From positions 113,237,296 to 113,301,295 of the forward strand of contig OY726559.1 in assembly GCA_963383645.1 (NCBI GenBank): 64,000 bases of DNA, written 5' to 3'. The notes under the pieces are model-generated. The model worked only from the letters and a program-made list of their open reading frames with translations. It had not been told where the DNA came from and made no database searches. Below, one piece after another: positions 10,916 through 24,600 of this stretch. Numbering within the stretch: position 1 is the stretch's first letter; each line of letters starts with the position of its first letter. A program made the translations under genes and the position numbers. Source of the DNA: Muscardinus avellanarius (lineage: Eukaryota; Chordata; Mammalia; Rodentia; Gliridae).

Positions 10916-12591
10916 CCCTGTCAGGCAGGTGGTAGTATATATAATCCTAGCTACTCAAGAGGCCAAAGCAGGAAGGGTTTTTTGAACTCTGGAGTTTGAG
11001 GGCAGCCTGGGCAATGTAGCAAGACACACACACTCCCTTCCTTCCTTCCTTCCTTCCTTCCTTCCTTCCTTCCTTCCTTCCCTCCCTCCCTCCTTCCTTC
11101 TTCCTTCTTTCCTATTGAACATAGGAGTGCTTTATCTCTGAGCTCTACCCTTAGCCCTTTTTTATTTATATTTTCTGTGGTACTAGGAATGGAACCCAGG
11201 GGCATTCCACCTCCGAGCTACACCCCAGCTCTGTTTTATGTCTTGCTGGGTTGCGTCTCCCAAGTACTAGGGTTACAGGTGTGTGCCATCACTCCCAGCT
11301 TGAGACTGGGTCAGGCTAGCCTTGCTATTGCCTCGGCAGTGGGATTACAACACAGATGTATACCTTTGCACCTGGCTAGGACCCTGTCTCTTTTATTTAT
11401 TTTTTGTATGTGGTACTATGGGTTGAACTCAGGAGCATTTTACCTCTGAGCTACACCCCAGCCCTGTTTTTAAACATTTATTTATTTATTTTTGCAGTCC
11501 CGGGAATGGAATCCAGGGGCATACTACCTTCAAGCTACACCCCCCAGCCCTATTTTTATTCTTTTGAAACAGTCTCACAGAGTTGCAAAGGGCCTCACTA
11601 AGTAGTTGAGGCTGTCCACAAACCACGATCCTCTGTCTCAGCATCCCAAATGCTGGGATTACAAGCATGTGCCACCACGCTTGGCTTAGCTTAGCATTTT
11701 TATGTATTTTTTTATTTTTTGGTGGTACTGGGGGGTGGAACCCAAAGGCTTTCTACCTCTGGGCTATACTTTTTTATATATATTTTATTTGGAAACAGGG
11801 TCTCACTAAGTTGCTGAGAGCCTCACTGAGTTGCTGAGGCTGGCTTCGAACCTGTGTGAGCCTCCTGTCTCAGCTTCCCAAGCGCTGTGATTACAAGCGT
11901 GCACCACCACGCCCGGCTCTTGAAACAGGTTCTTACTAGGTTGCTGAGTCTCACTAACTTGCTGAGGCTGTCTGAACCTTTCATCCTCCTTGCTCAGATT
12001 GCCTAGTACTGCATTGCAGGTGTGTGCCACCAGTTCCTGTAGGACCTTCTATCTGTCTATCTATCTATCATCTATCTATCTTTTCCTGTGTGTGAGGGGG
12101 GTTACTGTGGATGGAACCCAGGGGCATTCTACCTCTGAGCTATACTCTCATCCCTTTTTACAGGGTCGTGTTAGATTGCTAAGAGTATCACTACATTGCC
12201 GAGGATGGTCTTAAACCTGTGATCCTCCTATTTCAGCTGTACTGGGATTAGGCCTGTGCCTCCATGCTTGGCAGGACCTTATCTCTCAAAATAAAGAGCG
12301 ATGCTGTACCCGATCACTGTGCTGCTGGTGCCTGTCACAGCTTCACTGCTGCCGCCCCTGATGTTGAGAGCCAATGGGCTGGGAAATGCAGTTTTCCTCC
12401 CGGCCGCCAGGAAGGCATTGGCAGAGACTGAGCTTTCAGTATCGCCTGTGAGGAGGCCTTGCTGCCATTCTGCGGCTCAGCTGGGAGCCTCAGTACAGGG
12501 CAGCTCATGGGGTCCCACCTGAGCCCCACCACCGCGTGCCAGCCTGTGGCCCATTTGCCCTGGGCTGGGTGCATCTGGGCTTGTTCTGGGT

Positions 12592-12648
<57 letters not shown>

Positions 12649-15600
12649 GGGGATTGAACCCAGAGGCATTCTACCTTTAAGCTACACCCCCAGCCCTAAT
12701 GTATTTCTTATTAGAAACAGGGTCTCACTAAGTTGCAGAGGGCCTCATTAAGGAGCTGAGGCTGTCCATGAACTGCGATCCTCCGGTCTCAGCTTCCTGA
12801 ATGCTGGGATTACAGGTGTGCACCACCATGCATGGCTTTGTCTGTTTTTATTGATTTAGTAAAGCTTTTTTTTCCCTTGTGGTACTGGAGGTGGAGCCCA
12901 GGGGCATTATACCTCCAAGTTACACCCTGCAGTCTCTTTATTTTGAAGTGGGTGCTCACTGAGTTGTGGAGGGTCTCCCTGAGTAGCTGAGTCTGGCTCC
13001 CAACCTACCATCCTTTTTTCTCAGCCTCCCAAGCACTGTGATAATAAGCTTGGGCCACCATGCCCAGCTGATACTATAAAGCTTTAAAAGGTTAGATAAG
13101 TCAGAGTGGTGCCTGCTTGTAATCCCAGTACTTGGGAGGCTAAGACAGGAGGATCGCAGGTTTGAATCCAGCCTCAGCAATTTAGTAAGACCCTTTTGAA
13201 TAAGTAAATATATAGGGCTGGAGGTGTAGCTCAGAGTTACAATGCCTGGGTTCAATCTCCAATACCACACACACACACACACAAAGATTATTTGTCAAAA
13301 GACATGGGATTCTGATTCAGATTTCTGCCTGGCATGGAAGCCTGCCCATTTTCCAATGGGAGAGTCTCCATTCCTAAATCAGAGCTTCTCTACTTGACAC
13401 TGTTGACATTTTGGACAGGTTAAATCTTTATCGCGTAGTAGGCTAACTCATGTATTATGTCTGTCAGCACCCACTAAGTGCCAGTAGCTAATACCCTCAC
13501 CCCCAAGTGTTTGTTGTTGTTGTTGTTGTTGTTTTTGGTTTTTTTGCAGGTCTGGGGATGGAACCCAGGGGCATTCTACTTTTTATTCTTTATTTTGACA
13601 CAGGGTCTCGCTGAGTTGCAAAGGGCCTCACTGAGTAGCTGAGGCTGTCCACAAACCGTGATCCTCCTGTCTCAGCCTCCCAAATGCTGGGATGACAAGC
13701 GTGCGCCACCACACCCAGATCCCAAGTTATGACAACTGAAAATGCCTCCATCCTTGCCAAAAGTCCCTCATCTGGAGGCCTCTGGGCGCTGTGTTCATCC
13801 TGCTTTGTCCACCCCGACGTCGCAGCGTTTCTGTAGAACGAGCATCTGCGCTGGGCTGTGCCATGCTCAGCGGCTCTTCCCCTCATTTCCTTGCAGGGCT
13901 GTGGTGGAGGCTGTGCATCGACTTGACCTCATCCTTTGCAACAAAACTGCGTATCAAGAAGTGTTCAAACCAGAGAACATCAGTCTGAGGAACAAGTAAG
14001 CTGGAGACTAAGCGCAGAGCCTCACTGGAACCCTGCCGAGCAGGAGCCCATGCTCCCTCTTCTCTCCTGCCCTGTGATAGCACAGTGGAACAGACGCTTC
14101 TGGCCTCCCTGAGGGGGTGGGGCCCTTGCTCCACCGCAGCCTCCACATTCAGCACCCTGGTTCCATAGAGAGCCCCTGGAGCTGGACGCTGTGCTGCATG
14201 CCTGTGGTCCCATGACTCAGGAGGCTGAGGCAGGAGCTTCAAGTTGGAGTGGGCGCTCAGCACCTTTTCCATATCCTGTCTCAGAAAGTGCTAGGGATGT
14301 GGCTCAGTGGTAGAGCACCCCTGAGTTCAGTTCTCACCCCCGTGCCCACCCTGCCCGCACTCACAGACAGGTATTGGAGGGAGATGGCCTGCTTCACTGG
14401 GAAGGGAAAGGGAGAGGGACTAAAAAAATCAGAGGAAGAAGCCGGGGTGCTGGGTGGCACACACTCCTGATCCCAGTACTCAGGAGGCTAGACAGAAGGA
14501 TCGCAGATCATGGCCAGCCTCAGCTACTTAGTGAGGCCCTCTGCAACTCAGTGAGACCCTCTTCAAAATAAAGAATCAAAAATAGGGCTGAGAGTGGGGC
14601 TCAGCCCTATTTTTATATTTTTATATTTTATATTTTTATATTTTTTATACAATGCCCCTGGGTTCCATCCCCAGTTCAGGGGGTGGGGGGGAGGCAGAGA
14701 ATAAGAGAGTGAAGGATATAGGAGGAAATGAGGGTCCTTAAAAAATATTTTGGCTGGGTGTGGTGGCACACGCTTGCAATCCCAGCACTTGGGAGGCTGA
14801 GACAGAAAGATCACACTGGTTCAAAGCCAGCCTTGGCTACTTAGTGAGCTGACCTATTTTCTATTTTATTTGGAAACATGATCTCACTAAGTTGCTGAGA
14901 GCCTCAATAAGTAGCTGAGGCTGGCTTTGAACCTGTGCGATCCTCCTGTCTCAGCCTCCCAAGAACTGGGATTACAAGCATGTGCCACCACGCCTGGCTT
15001 ATTCTTTATTTTGTAACAGGGTCTCACTAAGTTGTTGGGGGCTACACTAAGTAGCTGAGGCTGGCCATGAACTGTGATCCTCCTGTCTCAGGCCTCCCAA
15101 GGGCTGAGATCACAAGCATGAGCTACCATGCTCCACTATCTATCTATTTATTTATTTTGCAGGACTGGGGATTGAGTTCAGGAGGATCCTACCTCCGAGC
15201 TACACCCCCAGCCCTATTTTTTATTCCTTTTATTTGAAACAGGGTCTCACTAAGTTGCAGAAGGCCTCACAAGTAGCTGAGGCTGGCTGGGACCTGCGAT
15301 CCTCCTTCAGTCTCCCATGTATAGGGATTACGATCGTGCACTACCACTCCCGGTTTTTTTATTTTGAAACAGGGTCTCACTAAGTTGCAGGGGGCCTCAC
15401 TGAGCTGCTGAGGCTGGCTGTGAAGCTGTGCTCCTCCTGTTTCGGCCTCCCAAGCACTGGGATTATAGGCGTGCCCCACCATGCCTGGCAGATCCTGAAA
15501 CTTCTTACTGACCCCTGCTTCTGTCTTTGGGACCCCTACTGGCTTCCTAGGCTGTTGTTTGGGGTCGTGGACTCTGGACGTCTCTTGGGGCGCTCATTGG

Positions 15601-18244
15601 TTTGTTGGCGGGGGAGCTGGCATGAGCCTTCTTGTCATCTGTTCCCATGCCCCTCACCAAGGGATGGGCGGCCTTTCATGCTCTTTCACCCATCCCCAGG
15701 CTGCGTGAACTCTGCGTCAAGCTTATGTTCCTGCATCCGGTGGACTATGGGAGGAAGGCCGAGGAGCTGCTATGGAGAAAGGTGTACTACGAGGTTATCC
15801 AGCTTATCAAGACTAACAAAAAGGTAAGGGAGGACCTAGAGTCTAAGAAGAAACCTGAGTAAGAAAGGTAGCTAAGGCAGAGGCCGCTAGTACAGCATGC
15901 CCAAAGTGTGGCCAGAGGCCGGGGGGCCAAGGAAAAGGTGTCAGAAAGGAAGAAGGAAACCAGGCATCATTGGGTTGGAGAAAGGGGCGTCGAGTTCCAG
16001 GTGGGGAGACCAGAGGTCAGAAACAAGAGCTGTGGATGGGTTCCAGAGCCAAGAGGTAAGTGTATTGTCTCAATGAGATGACGAGTGGGGCGGGCAGGTG
16101 TCCTCAGCTACTGCTCAGCCAGCCCCTCCTTTCCCGCCCCAGCACATCCACAGCCGGAGCACCTTGGAATGCGCCTACAGGACACACCTGGTGGCTGGTA
16201 TTGGCTTCTACCAGCATCTCCTTCTCTATATCCAGTCCCACTACCAGCTTGAACTGCAGTGCTGCATTGACTGGACCCATGTCACCGACCCCCTCATAGG
16301 TCAGTGAAACCGAAGGAGGACGTGAGGAGGCATGGTTAGGTGCGGCGGCCCCTTGTCCCTCGGGGTTTGTGTAGCTTGAGACCAGCCAGGTAGCGGGAGT
16401 TCTAACACCGCCTGCAAGTGCTTTGTGGAACTCCAGTGGCTCCACACAGGCCTGTGAGTTGGGGTAAAGATCTGAAGAAAGGAGAAGGCCTGGGATTGTG
16501 GACCAATATGGAGGCAAGGGAGGGACGAGAAGGGTCTAGCATAGGTCTGGCGCTGGAGCATGGTACTATGACATTTTTCGTCTTCCAGTTGAATTTTGCT
16601 GGCACTGTTCTTTATTTTTCTCTCTTTTTTCCCCCCTGAACTGCGGGTGGAACCTAGGGGCATTCTGCCTCTGAGCTACACCCCAGCCCTATTTTTATAT
16701 GCACATACATACATACATACATACATTTATCTATTTTTGTGGTGCTGGGGATGGAACCTAGGGGTGTTTGTAGTTGGGAAGGTGGCACATGCTTGTAATC
16801 CCAGCCCTTGGGAGGCTGAGACAGGAGCATCTAAGGTTCAAGGTCAGCCTCAGCATTTAGCAAGATTCTGTTTCAAGAAATAAAATAGAGCTGGAGATAC
16901 AGCTCAGAGGTAGAATACCCCTGGGTTCCATCCCCAGTACCTGCCACACACAGGCCAAAAAAAAGTGAACTTCAGTAGGGCAAAGGAATGGACTCATAAG
17001 TGTCTCTCTCTTTCGTAGGATGCAAGAAGCCAGTGTCTGCCTCAGGGAAGGAGATGGACTGGGCGCAGATGGCTTGCCACCGATGTCTAGTGTACCTGGG
17101 GGACTTGTGTAAGAATCTGTACCTCTCATTTCTTCTCTTTGGGGCCCAGGAAGGACCCATGTTGCTTCAGTGGTTAGTGCCGCCTTCTACCTGGGTGGAG
17201 AGCAGAAGAAACGGCCTTTTCATGGCTACCCGTGAGGCAGAGAGGACCAGTGAGCGGAGAAGGGGGTGTGCTTTTGAGCTCCGAGAAAGCCAGGGTGGTC
17301 ACTGTCACTAGAGGGCAGGAAGGTTTTAACTTTTTGGGGGTGGTCTGGGGATGGAACCCAGAGACATTTGACCTCCAAGCTACACCCCCGCCCTATTTTT
17401 TATTCTTTATTTTGAAACCGGGTCTCACTGAGTTGCTGAGGGCCTCACTAAGTAGCTGAGGCTGTCTGAGAGCCACGATCCTCCGGTCTCAGCCTCCCGA
17501 ATGCTGGGATTACAAGCGTGCGCCACCACGCCCGGATCGGAAGGTCTTAACTTGATGTGTCTCTCCTTGGAGTCCCTCCCTGTGGGCGCCTCGATGAGTA
17601 GGGACTTCAGGACTTGGGAGCTCTCGGCTGTCTGGCAGATGCTCTTAAGGACGGAGAAGTGCGTCTTGCTTTATGCCTATGTCTCCAGACATCGTGCCTC
17701 GTTAGGCCATTGGCCTGTGGCTGCTGGGCGCATAATCGGCTGTGACCGGAGGTCCTTCTGTCCTGCCGGGAGCCCTCTCCTGGGCGCTGTGCAGAGCTGG
17801 CGGTTTCACATTAGTGGCCTGGAGCAGCCTTAGCAGTGTCTTCTGTAGAATCAGGTGGTCTTAGCTGCATGTGCCGCGGCTCCCCTTCATTGGGGAGACA
17901 TAATCAAGAACAGCCTATTTGCTTTTATTTATTTATACTTTTTTTCTGATACTAGAGATTGAACCAAGGAGCACTCTACCTCTGAGCTACACCCCTGGCT
18001 CTATTTAATTTTTTTATTTTGAAACAAGGTCTTGTTAGGCTGATGAAAATCTCACTACTTGCTGAGGCTGACCTTTAATCTGTAATCCTCCTGTCTCAGC
18101 TTTCCAAATTCTGGGATTACGGGTGTATGCTGCCACACCTGACTCCCATTTACTTTTTATTTATTTATTTTTCATTTTTTTATTTTTTGCGGTATTGAGG
18201 ATGGATCCCAGGGACATTCTACCTCCAAGCTACATCTCCAATGC

Positions 18245-18284
<40 letters not shown>

Positions 18285-18585
18285 TTATTTATTTTGTGGT
18301 ACCGAGGATGGAACCAGGGGCCTTATACCTCTAGGCTATACCCTCAGACCTATTTTTATTTTTTTATTTGGAAACTGGGTCTTTCACTAAATTGAGAGCC
18401 TTGCTGAGCTGGTGTTACTGGCTCTGAACCTGCGATCCTCCTGTCTCAGCCTCCCAAGTACTAGGATTATCAGCGTGCACCACACCCAGCTTCCCATTTA
18501 CCTTTTTTTTGGGGGGGTGGTACTGGGAATGGAACCCAGGAGCGGTGTACCTCCCAGCTTTACCCCCAACCTTATTTTTAGTTTT

Positions 18586-18633
<48 letters not shown>

Positions 18634-21600
18634 TTAGTGGTGCTGGAGGTAGAACCCAGAGACTCTTCTACCCCCGGGCTATACTCCCAGACCTATTTTA
18701 TATTTTATTTGGAAATAGGGTCTCACTAAGTAGCTGAGAGCCTCACTAAGTAGCTGAGGCTGGCTTCTAACCTCTGCAGTCCTGTCTCCACCTCCCAAGT
18801 GCGGGGATTACAGAGTGTGCCACCACTCCTGGCTTTTTTTATTTTTTGAAACAGGGTCTCACTGAGTTGCAAAGGGCCTCACTAAGTAGCTGAGACTGTC
18901 TTCGAACTGTGACCCTCCCATATTAGCCTCCTAAATACTGGGAGTACAAGCATGCGCCACCCGCCCAGCCTTGTCCTTTACATTTTGAACTGACCAGCAA
19001 GAAAGAGAGTTAAGTGATTTGCCCGTAGTCGCAGGGGTTGAGAGCCCTCTGAGACTCCACAATGTGCTTCCTAGCTTGGGTCCCGCCCTCCCAGGCTCTT
19101 GTTATAGCTCTTCAGGGTGGGCTTCCATGAGGGGAGAGTGTTCTGAAACATGGAATCATCATGGTTCGCGTCCTCTCTTCTACAGCACGCTATCAGAATG
19201 AATTAGCTGGCGTGGACACCGAGCTGCTAGCTGAGAGGTTTTACTACCAGGCCCTGTCAGTAGCTCCTCAGATTGGTAAGTGGACAGCCAGTAACGTTTC
19301 CAAGAGGGTGGCAGAGCTGTCGGGCTGTTGGCCTGCTACTCGTGTCCCCAGGCCCTCACCCTCGGCCCCTGCCCTCACCTCAGGTGTGCATTCTCCACCT
19401 CGTCTTCACTCTCGGAAGGTGCTGGAGAGAGGAGGAATGGGGTTCCTCCTATGTGAGGAGGTCACGCTGCAGCATCCCCACGGGGGATGCAGGGAAAGAA
19501 GGGGTGGCTGGCCTTCCAGGGAGAGGGGGCTTTGCATGTAGGGTGTAGGAAGGAACTCAGGTGATGAACTGAGCCAGGAGACCCGCTTCCTGGAATCCCA
19601 TCAACCCTGGAAGAGCCACAGCGGAACCTGAAGGAGTGGACTCGAGCCACACCTCGGCCGGGACCCAGGGTTGCCTGCAGAGCTCCTGGCTCTGCCTTCG
19701 GCTGCATGAATTCTCTTTCTCTCCAGGAATGCCCTTCAACCAACTGGGCACGCTTGCAGGCAGCAAGTACTATAACGTGGAAGCCATGTACTGCTACCTG
19801 CGCTGGTGAGTACTGGCAGCTGCTGCCCATGCTCCTGTGCATTCTCCTGCTTTGTTTCCCGTCTTCTTTACTTCCTTCTCCAGCTAGATAGGATGCTAGG
19901 GCCCTCCACTCGGGGATGCTGGAATAGCCCATTCCTTTTTTTTTTTTTTTTTTTTGCAGGTCTGGGGCTGAAACCCAGGGGGGGAATTCGACCTCTGAGC
20001 TACACCCCCTGCCCTATTTTTTATTCTTTATTTTGAAACAGGGTCTTACTAAGTTGCCGAGGACCTCACTAAGTAGCTGAGGCTGTCTGCGAACCGCCAT
20101 CCTCTGTTCTCAGCCTCCCGAATGCTGGATTACGAGCATGTGCCTCCATGCCCGGCAGCCCTATTACTTTTCATAGAGCCAAATGGGTTTGGAGGCACTT
20201 GGGCTGCTAAAATAACTAAACACTTCTTGAAGAAAGAATTTTTTTTTTCAGTACTGGGGATTGAACCCAGAGACATTCTACCTTCGAGCTACACCCCCAA
20301 CCCTATTTTATTCTTTATTTGAAACTGTCTCACAGAGTTGTGGAAGGCCTCAGAACCTAAGATCCTCCTGTCTCAGCCTCCCAAGTACTGGGATTACTAG
20401 CATGCACTCCCATGCCAGGCTGGAAATAAATTTGATACAGTTTTGACAAGAACCTTGGAATTCTAAGCCCTCAGTGTTTTAATATGGTGCTAAATTAGCT
20501 GCAGAGTGGGTCACTACTTCCCTGAATCTGACCCCACAGCTCCAAGCGAAAAAAAAGTTTCAGGACACCCAAAATTGTTTAGGCTCAAGGTACGGAGTCA
20601 CCATGACCAAGTACACAGGAGGCTGGTGGGCTGCCGGACGCCATTGAGGCTGTCACAGTGAGGGGAGCCTGCATATCCACAGTTCAGCCTTCTTGGGGCC
20701 CAGGTATCCTGGAGGACCAGGTCATGCCAGAGAGAGAGGTTCAGCATGAGTTGGCATCTAGCACAGGGCACTGTGTGGTCTTCACAGCAAAAGTGATCAA
20801 GTACTAAAGTGTGTCCCGGTAGTACAGTGGCCAGCCAGTGGTGCACACCTGGAATCCCAGCAGCTTGGGAGGTTGAGACAGGAGGACCGCAGGTTCAAGG
20901 ACATCCTGGGCAACGTTGTGAGGCCTCGTCTCAGGAAAGAATGAAAAGAGCTGGAGATTAAATTCAGTGGCTTCAATCCCCGGTGCCATATTTTTGTGGC
21001 ATCCTACCTCTGAGATAACACTTACAGCCCACTTTTATTTTTATTTTGAAACAGGGACTAGGTTAATGAAAATCTCACTGTTAGCTGAGGTTGGCCTTCA
21101 ACCTGTGATCCTCCTGTCTCAGCCTCCCAACTACTGGGATTAGAAGTGTGTGCCACCAGGCCTGGCCAAAAAATGTTTTTAAAAAGTAAAGTGAGCTGGG
21201 CGTGGTGGCGCATGCCTGTAATCCCTGCGCTTGGGAGGCTAAGACAGGAGGATCGCACAGGTTCAAAGCCAGCCTCAGCTACTTAGTGAGGCTCTCAGCA
21301 ACTTAGTGAAACCCTGTTTCCAAATAAAATATTAAAAAAGGGTTGGGAGTATAGCCCAGAGGTGAAAGCCCCTGGGTTCCACCCCCAGTACCACCAAAAA
21401 AAAAAAAAGTAAAGTGAGCCGGGCATGGTAGCACACGCTTGTAATCCCTGTGCTTGGGAGGCAGAGACAGGAGGATCACACAGTTTCAAAGCCAGCCTTG
21501 CTGGCTTAAGAGACCCTGTTTCCAAATAAAAATATAAAAAAAATTAGGTGTCTGGGAGTATAGCCCAGAGGTAGAAGAGTTTCCAGGAACCCCAAGACCA

Positions 21601-24600
21601 CCAAAAAAAAAAAAAAGTAAAGTTAAGCCAGGCGTGGTGGCGCACGCTTGTAATCCTAGTTTTCAGGAGGCTGAGACCAGAGGATCGCAGTTCGCGGCCT
21701 CAGCTACTTAGGCCCTCTGCAACTCAGTGAGACCTGGCAGGGGGGTGTAGCTCGGAGGTCAAATGCCCCTGGGTTCCATCCCCAGACCTGCCCCCCCCCA
21801 AAAAAAAAAAAAGTAAAATGGTTGGCACTGGAACCCTGGAAATTCAAATGGAGGTGGTGTGAAGGTAGCTGGAGCATCAGGGAGCCCCCCCCCCCCCCAC
21901 CCGGGGCCTGGGTTCTGAACAGGATGTCCTTGGACAAAGCATTTGTTTTCTGGAGTCCGCCGCTTCCTGCCAGGACAGGCCTTGGGAAAGGGGCCGAGCT
22001 GCCGAGCTGCTGTAGTACCCTCAGCTCACGGTCTCTGGGCTTAGCTTGTCTTTAAATGGCACAAGCGTGCGTGCCGCTCCCGCTCAGGTGACAGCGTCCC
22101 CTGCGTCTTTCATATTCCTCAGGCGCCTCCCAGAGAACCCTGCTTGTTCTTAGTCTCCTCACACTCATAAACTCGCTTAGGGTGAGTCACTTCCAAACAG
22201 AGCCAAGCACGTCCACGTTTGGGAGGTTTTCTTTTAAGAGCCTTCCCTCTGTGTTAAAAACAATTGAAGCTCCTGGTGTATGGGTGAGGCATCTGGGCAG
22301 GGCGCCTGTGGGCATTCCTCCAGTGGTATTGTGTGGGGCAGTCATTGGGTCTCAGCTGGCCGGGGCGTCTCAGAAACCTACAGGCTTGGCCCAGATGGCT
22401 CCCTCCGTCTTGACGCAGTGTCAGGGCCCCTGCGTGGTGTCCTGCTCAGGCTGGGTGGACTTCTTCATCTAACATCACAAGCATGCGCCACCATGCCTGG
22501 CTTCTAAAACATTGTTTTTGTTTTTGTGTTGCAGGTCTGGGGATGGAACCCAGGGGCATTTGACCTCCCAAGCTACATCTCTGGCCCTATTTTTTTATTC
22601 TTTATTTTGAAACAGGGTCTCACTGAATTGTGAAGGGCCTCATTAAGTAGCTGAGGCTGTCCGTGAACCGTGATCCTCCGATCTCAGCCTCCCTAATGCT
22701 GGGATTACAAGCGTGCGCCACCATACCCGGCTAAAACATTGTTTTTAAAAAATAAGACAAGCTGGGCATGGTGGCGCACACTTGTAATCACAGCATTCAG
22801 GAAGCTGAGATGGGAGGATCACGGTTCGCAGCCAGCCTCAGCTACTGAGTGAGGCCCTTTACAACGCAGTGAGACCCTGTTTCAAAATAATGAATAAATA
22901 GGGCTGGGGTGTAGCTCAGAGGTAGAATGCTCTGGGTTCCATCCCCAGTACCACAAAAATAAAAAATAAAAAGCAAAAAATAAGAGAAGCCAGGTGTGGT
23001 GGCGCACGCTTGTAATCCTGGTACCTGGGAGGCTGAGACAGGAGGAGGATGGCAGGTTTGTGAACAGCCTTGGCTACGTAGTGAGGCCCTCCGCAGCTTA
23101 TTGAGTCTCTGTTTTAAAATAAAGAATAAAAAGTAGGGCTGGTGATGTAACACCGAGGTAGCGTGCCCCTGGGTTCAATCCCTGGTAACACACACAAAGA
23201 TAGCCTGCTGTGTAGTGCCAGGATTGTTGACTTTGATGTGCCGTGGCGTGCCCTTGGGCATGTCCTTGTTCTTGAAGGCTGTTTTGTCATCTCTGTGGAC
23301 AGTGTCCGCGCACACTGTGTCTGACATAGGGCTGCTCAGGAATCTTTGGCTCTGGGCCGGGCGTGGTGGCGCACGCTTGTAATCCCCGCGCTTGGGAGGC
23401 GGAGACAGGAGGATCACGCAGGTTCGAAGCCAGCCGCGCTGGCATAAGAGACCCTGTTTCAAAAATATAAAATAGGTCTGGGAGTGTAGCCCGGAGGTAG
23501 AAGGGCTTCCAGGAACCCCAGTATCACCAAAAAAAAAAAAAGGAATCTTTGGCCCTGAGCGTGAACAGAGGTGAGGCCGGCAGCGTGTGCTTATTCATAG
23601 CCCTCTTCCCCAGCCCGCTGGAACATGTTCCTTCTCGCCTGCCTGCCCAAACTCAGCTCACCCCCGTGTCTCCCTCAGCATCCAGTCGGAGGTGTCCTTT
23701 GAGGGAGCCTATGGGAACCTCAAGCGGCTCTATGACAAGGCAGCCAAAATGTACCACCAGCTGAAGAGGTGTGAGGTTCGGAAACTCTCTCCCAGCAAGA
23801 AGCGGTGAGCGCGGCGTGCTGCGGGGCCTGCTGGCACTGGGACAGTCGGCCCACAGGGCCTCTGGAGCCACTCGTGGTCACTCTGGGCTCCTCTTGTTTC
23901 AGATGTAAAGATATTAAGAGGCTGTTGGTGAACTTCATGTATTTGCAAAGCCTCCTGCAGCCCAAGAGCAGGTGAGTGGAAGGAAGCACAGACCAGGATG
24001 CGCTGGGAGCCGGCTCTGAGCATCCTACTTTATTTGGAAACAGGATCTCACTAAGTTGCTGAGAGCCTCACTCAGTAGCTGAGGCTGGCTTGGAACCTGT
24101 GCGATCCTCCTGTCTCAGCCTCCCAAGCACAGGGATTACAAGTGTGCACTACCACGCCTGGCTACATCCCTTATTTTTGATTCTTTATTTTGAAACAGGG
24201 TCTCTAAGTGCAGAGGGCCTCCCTAAGTAGTTGAGGCTGTCTGCAAACCGTGATCCTCCGGTCTTAGCCTCCCAAGTACTGGGATGACAAGCGTGTGCAC
24301 CACGCCCGGCTAACTTAGTCTTTTGCCCATGGGTTCTGTGCCCATCCTCTCCCTGGCAGCTCACTCTCTGACACAGAGCACATGGCTCAGTGGGTGTTGA
24401 AGGAGCACCCCCTTCCCACACTGCTGTCCTGCCCTGTGCTGGGCAAGTGCTTTCTCCCCGAGCCATGGCCTCCTTGGTTTGCTTTGGAGATTGCCCAGTA
24501 CTGGCCTCGTGGCAGTCTCCCCAGGCTCCCGGGAGCCTCCGGTGTTTCCCCTGAACCTTGTGTGCGGCTCCAGGCCCATCGCTGACCCTTGCCCATCTCT

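Larger units (their letters stand above)
17930..18980 (-). repeat. Reverse SINE cluster with ATT and TTTA runs
   Basis: Tails begin near 17940, 18165, 18246, 18505, 18585 and 18836. The microsatellites (ATT)n at 18246-18285 and (TTTA)n at 18585-18635 both sit at SINE tails. Confidence 0.85.
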
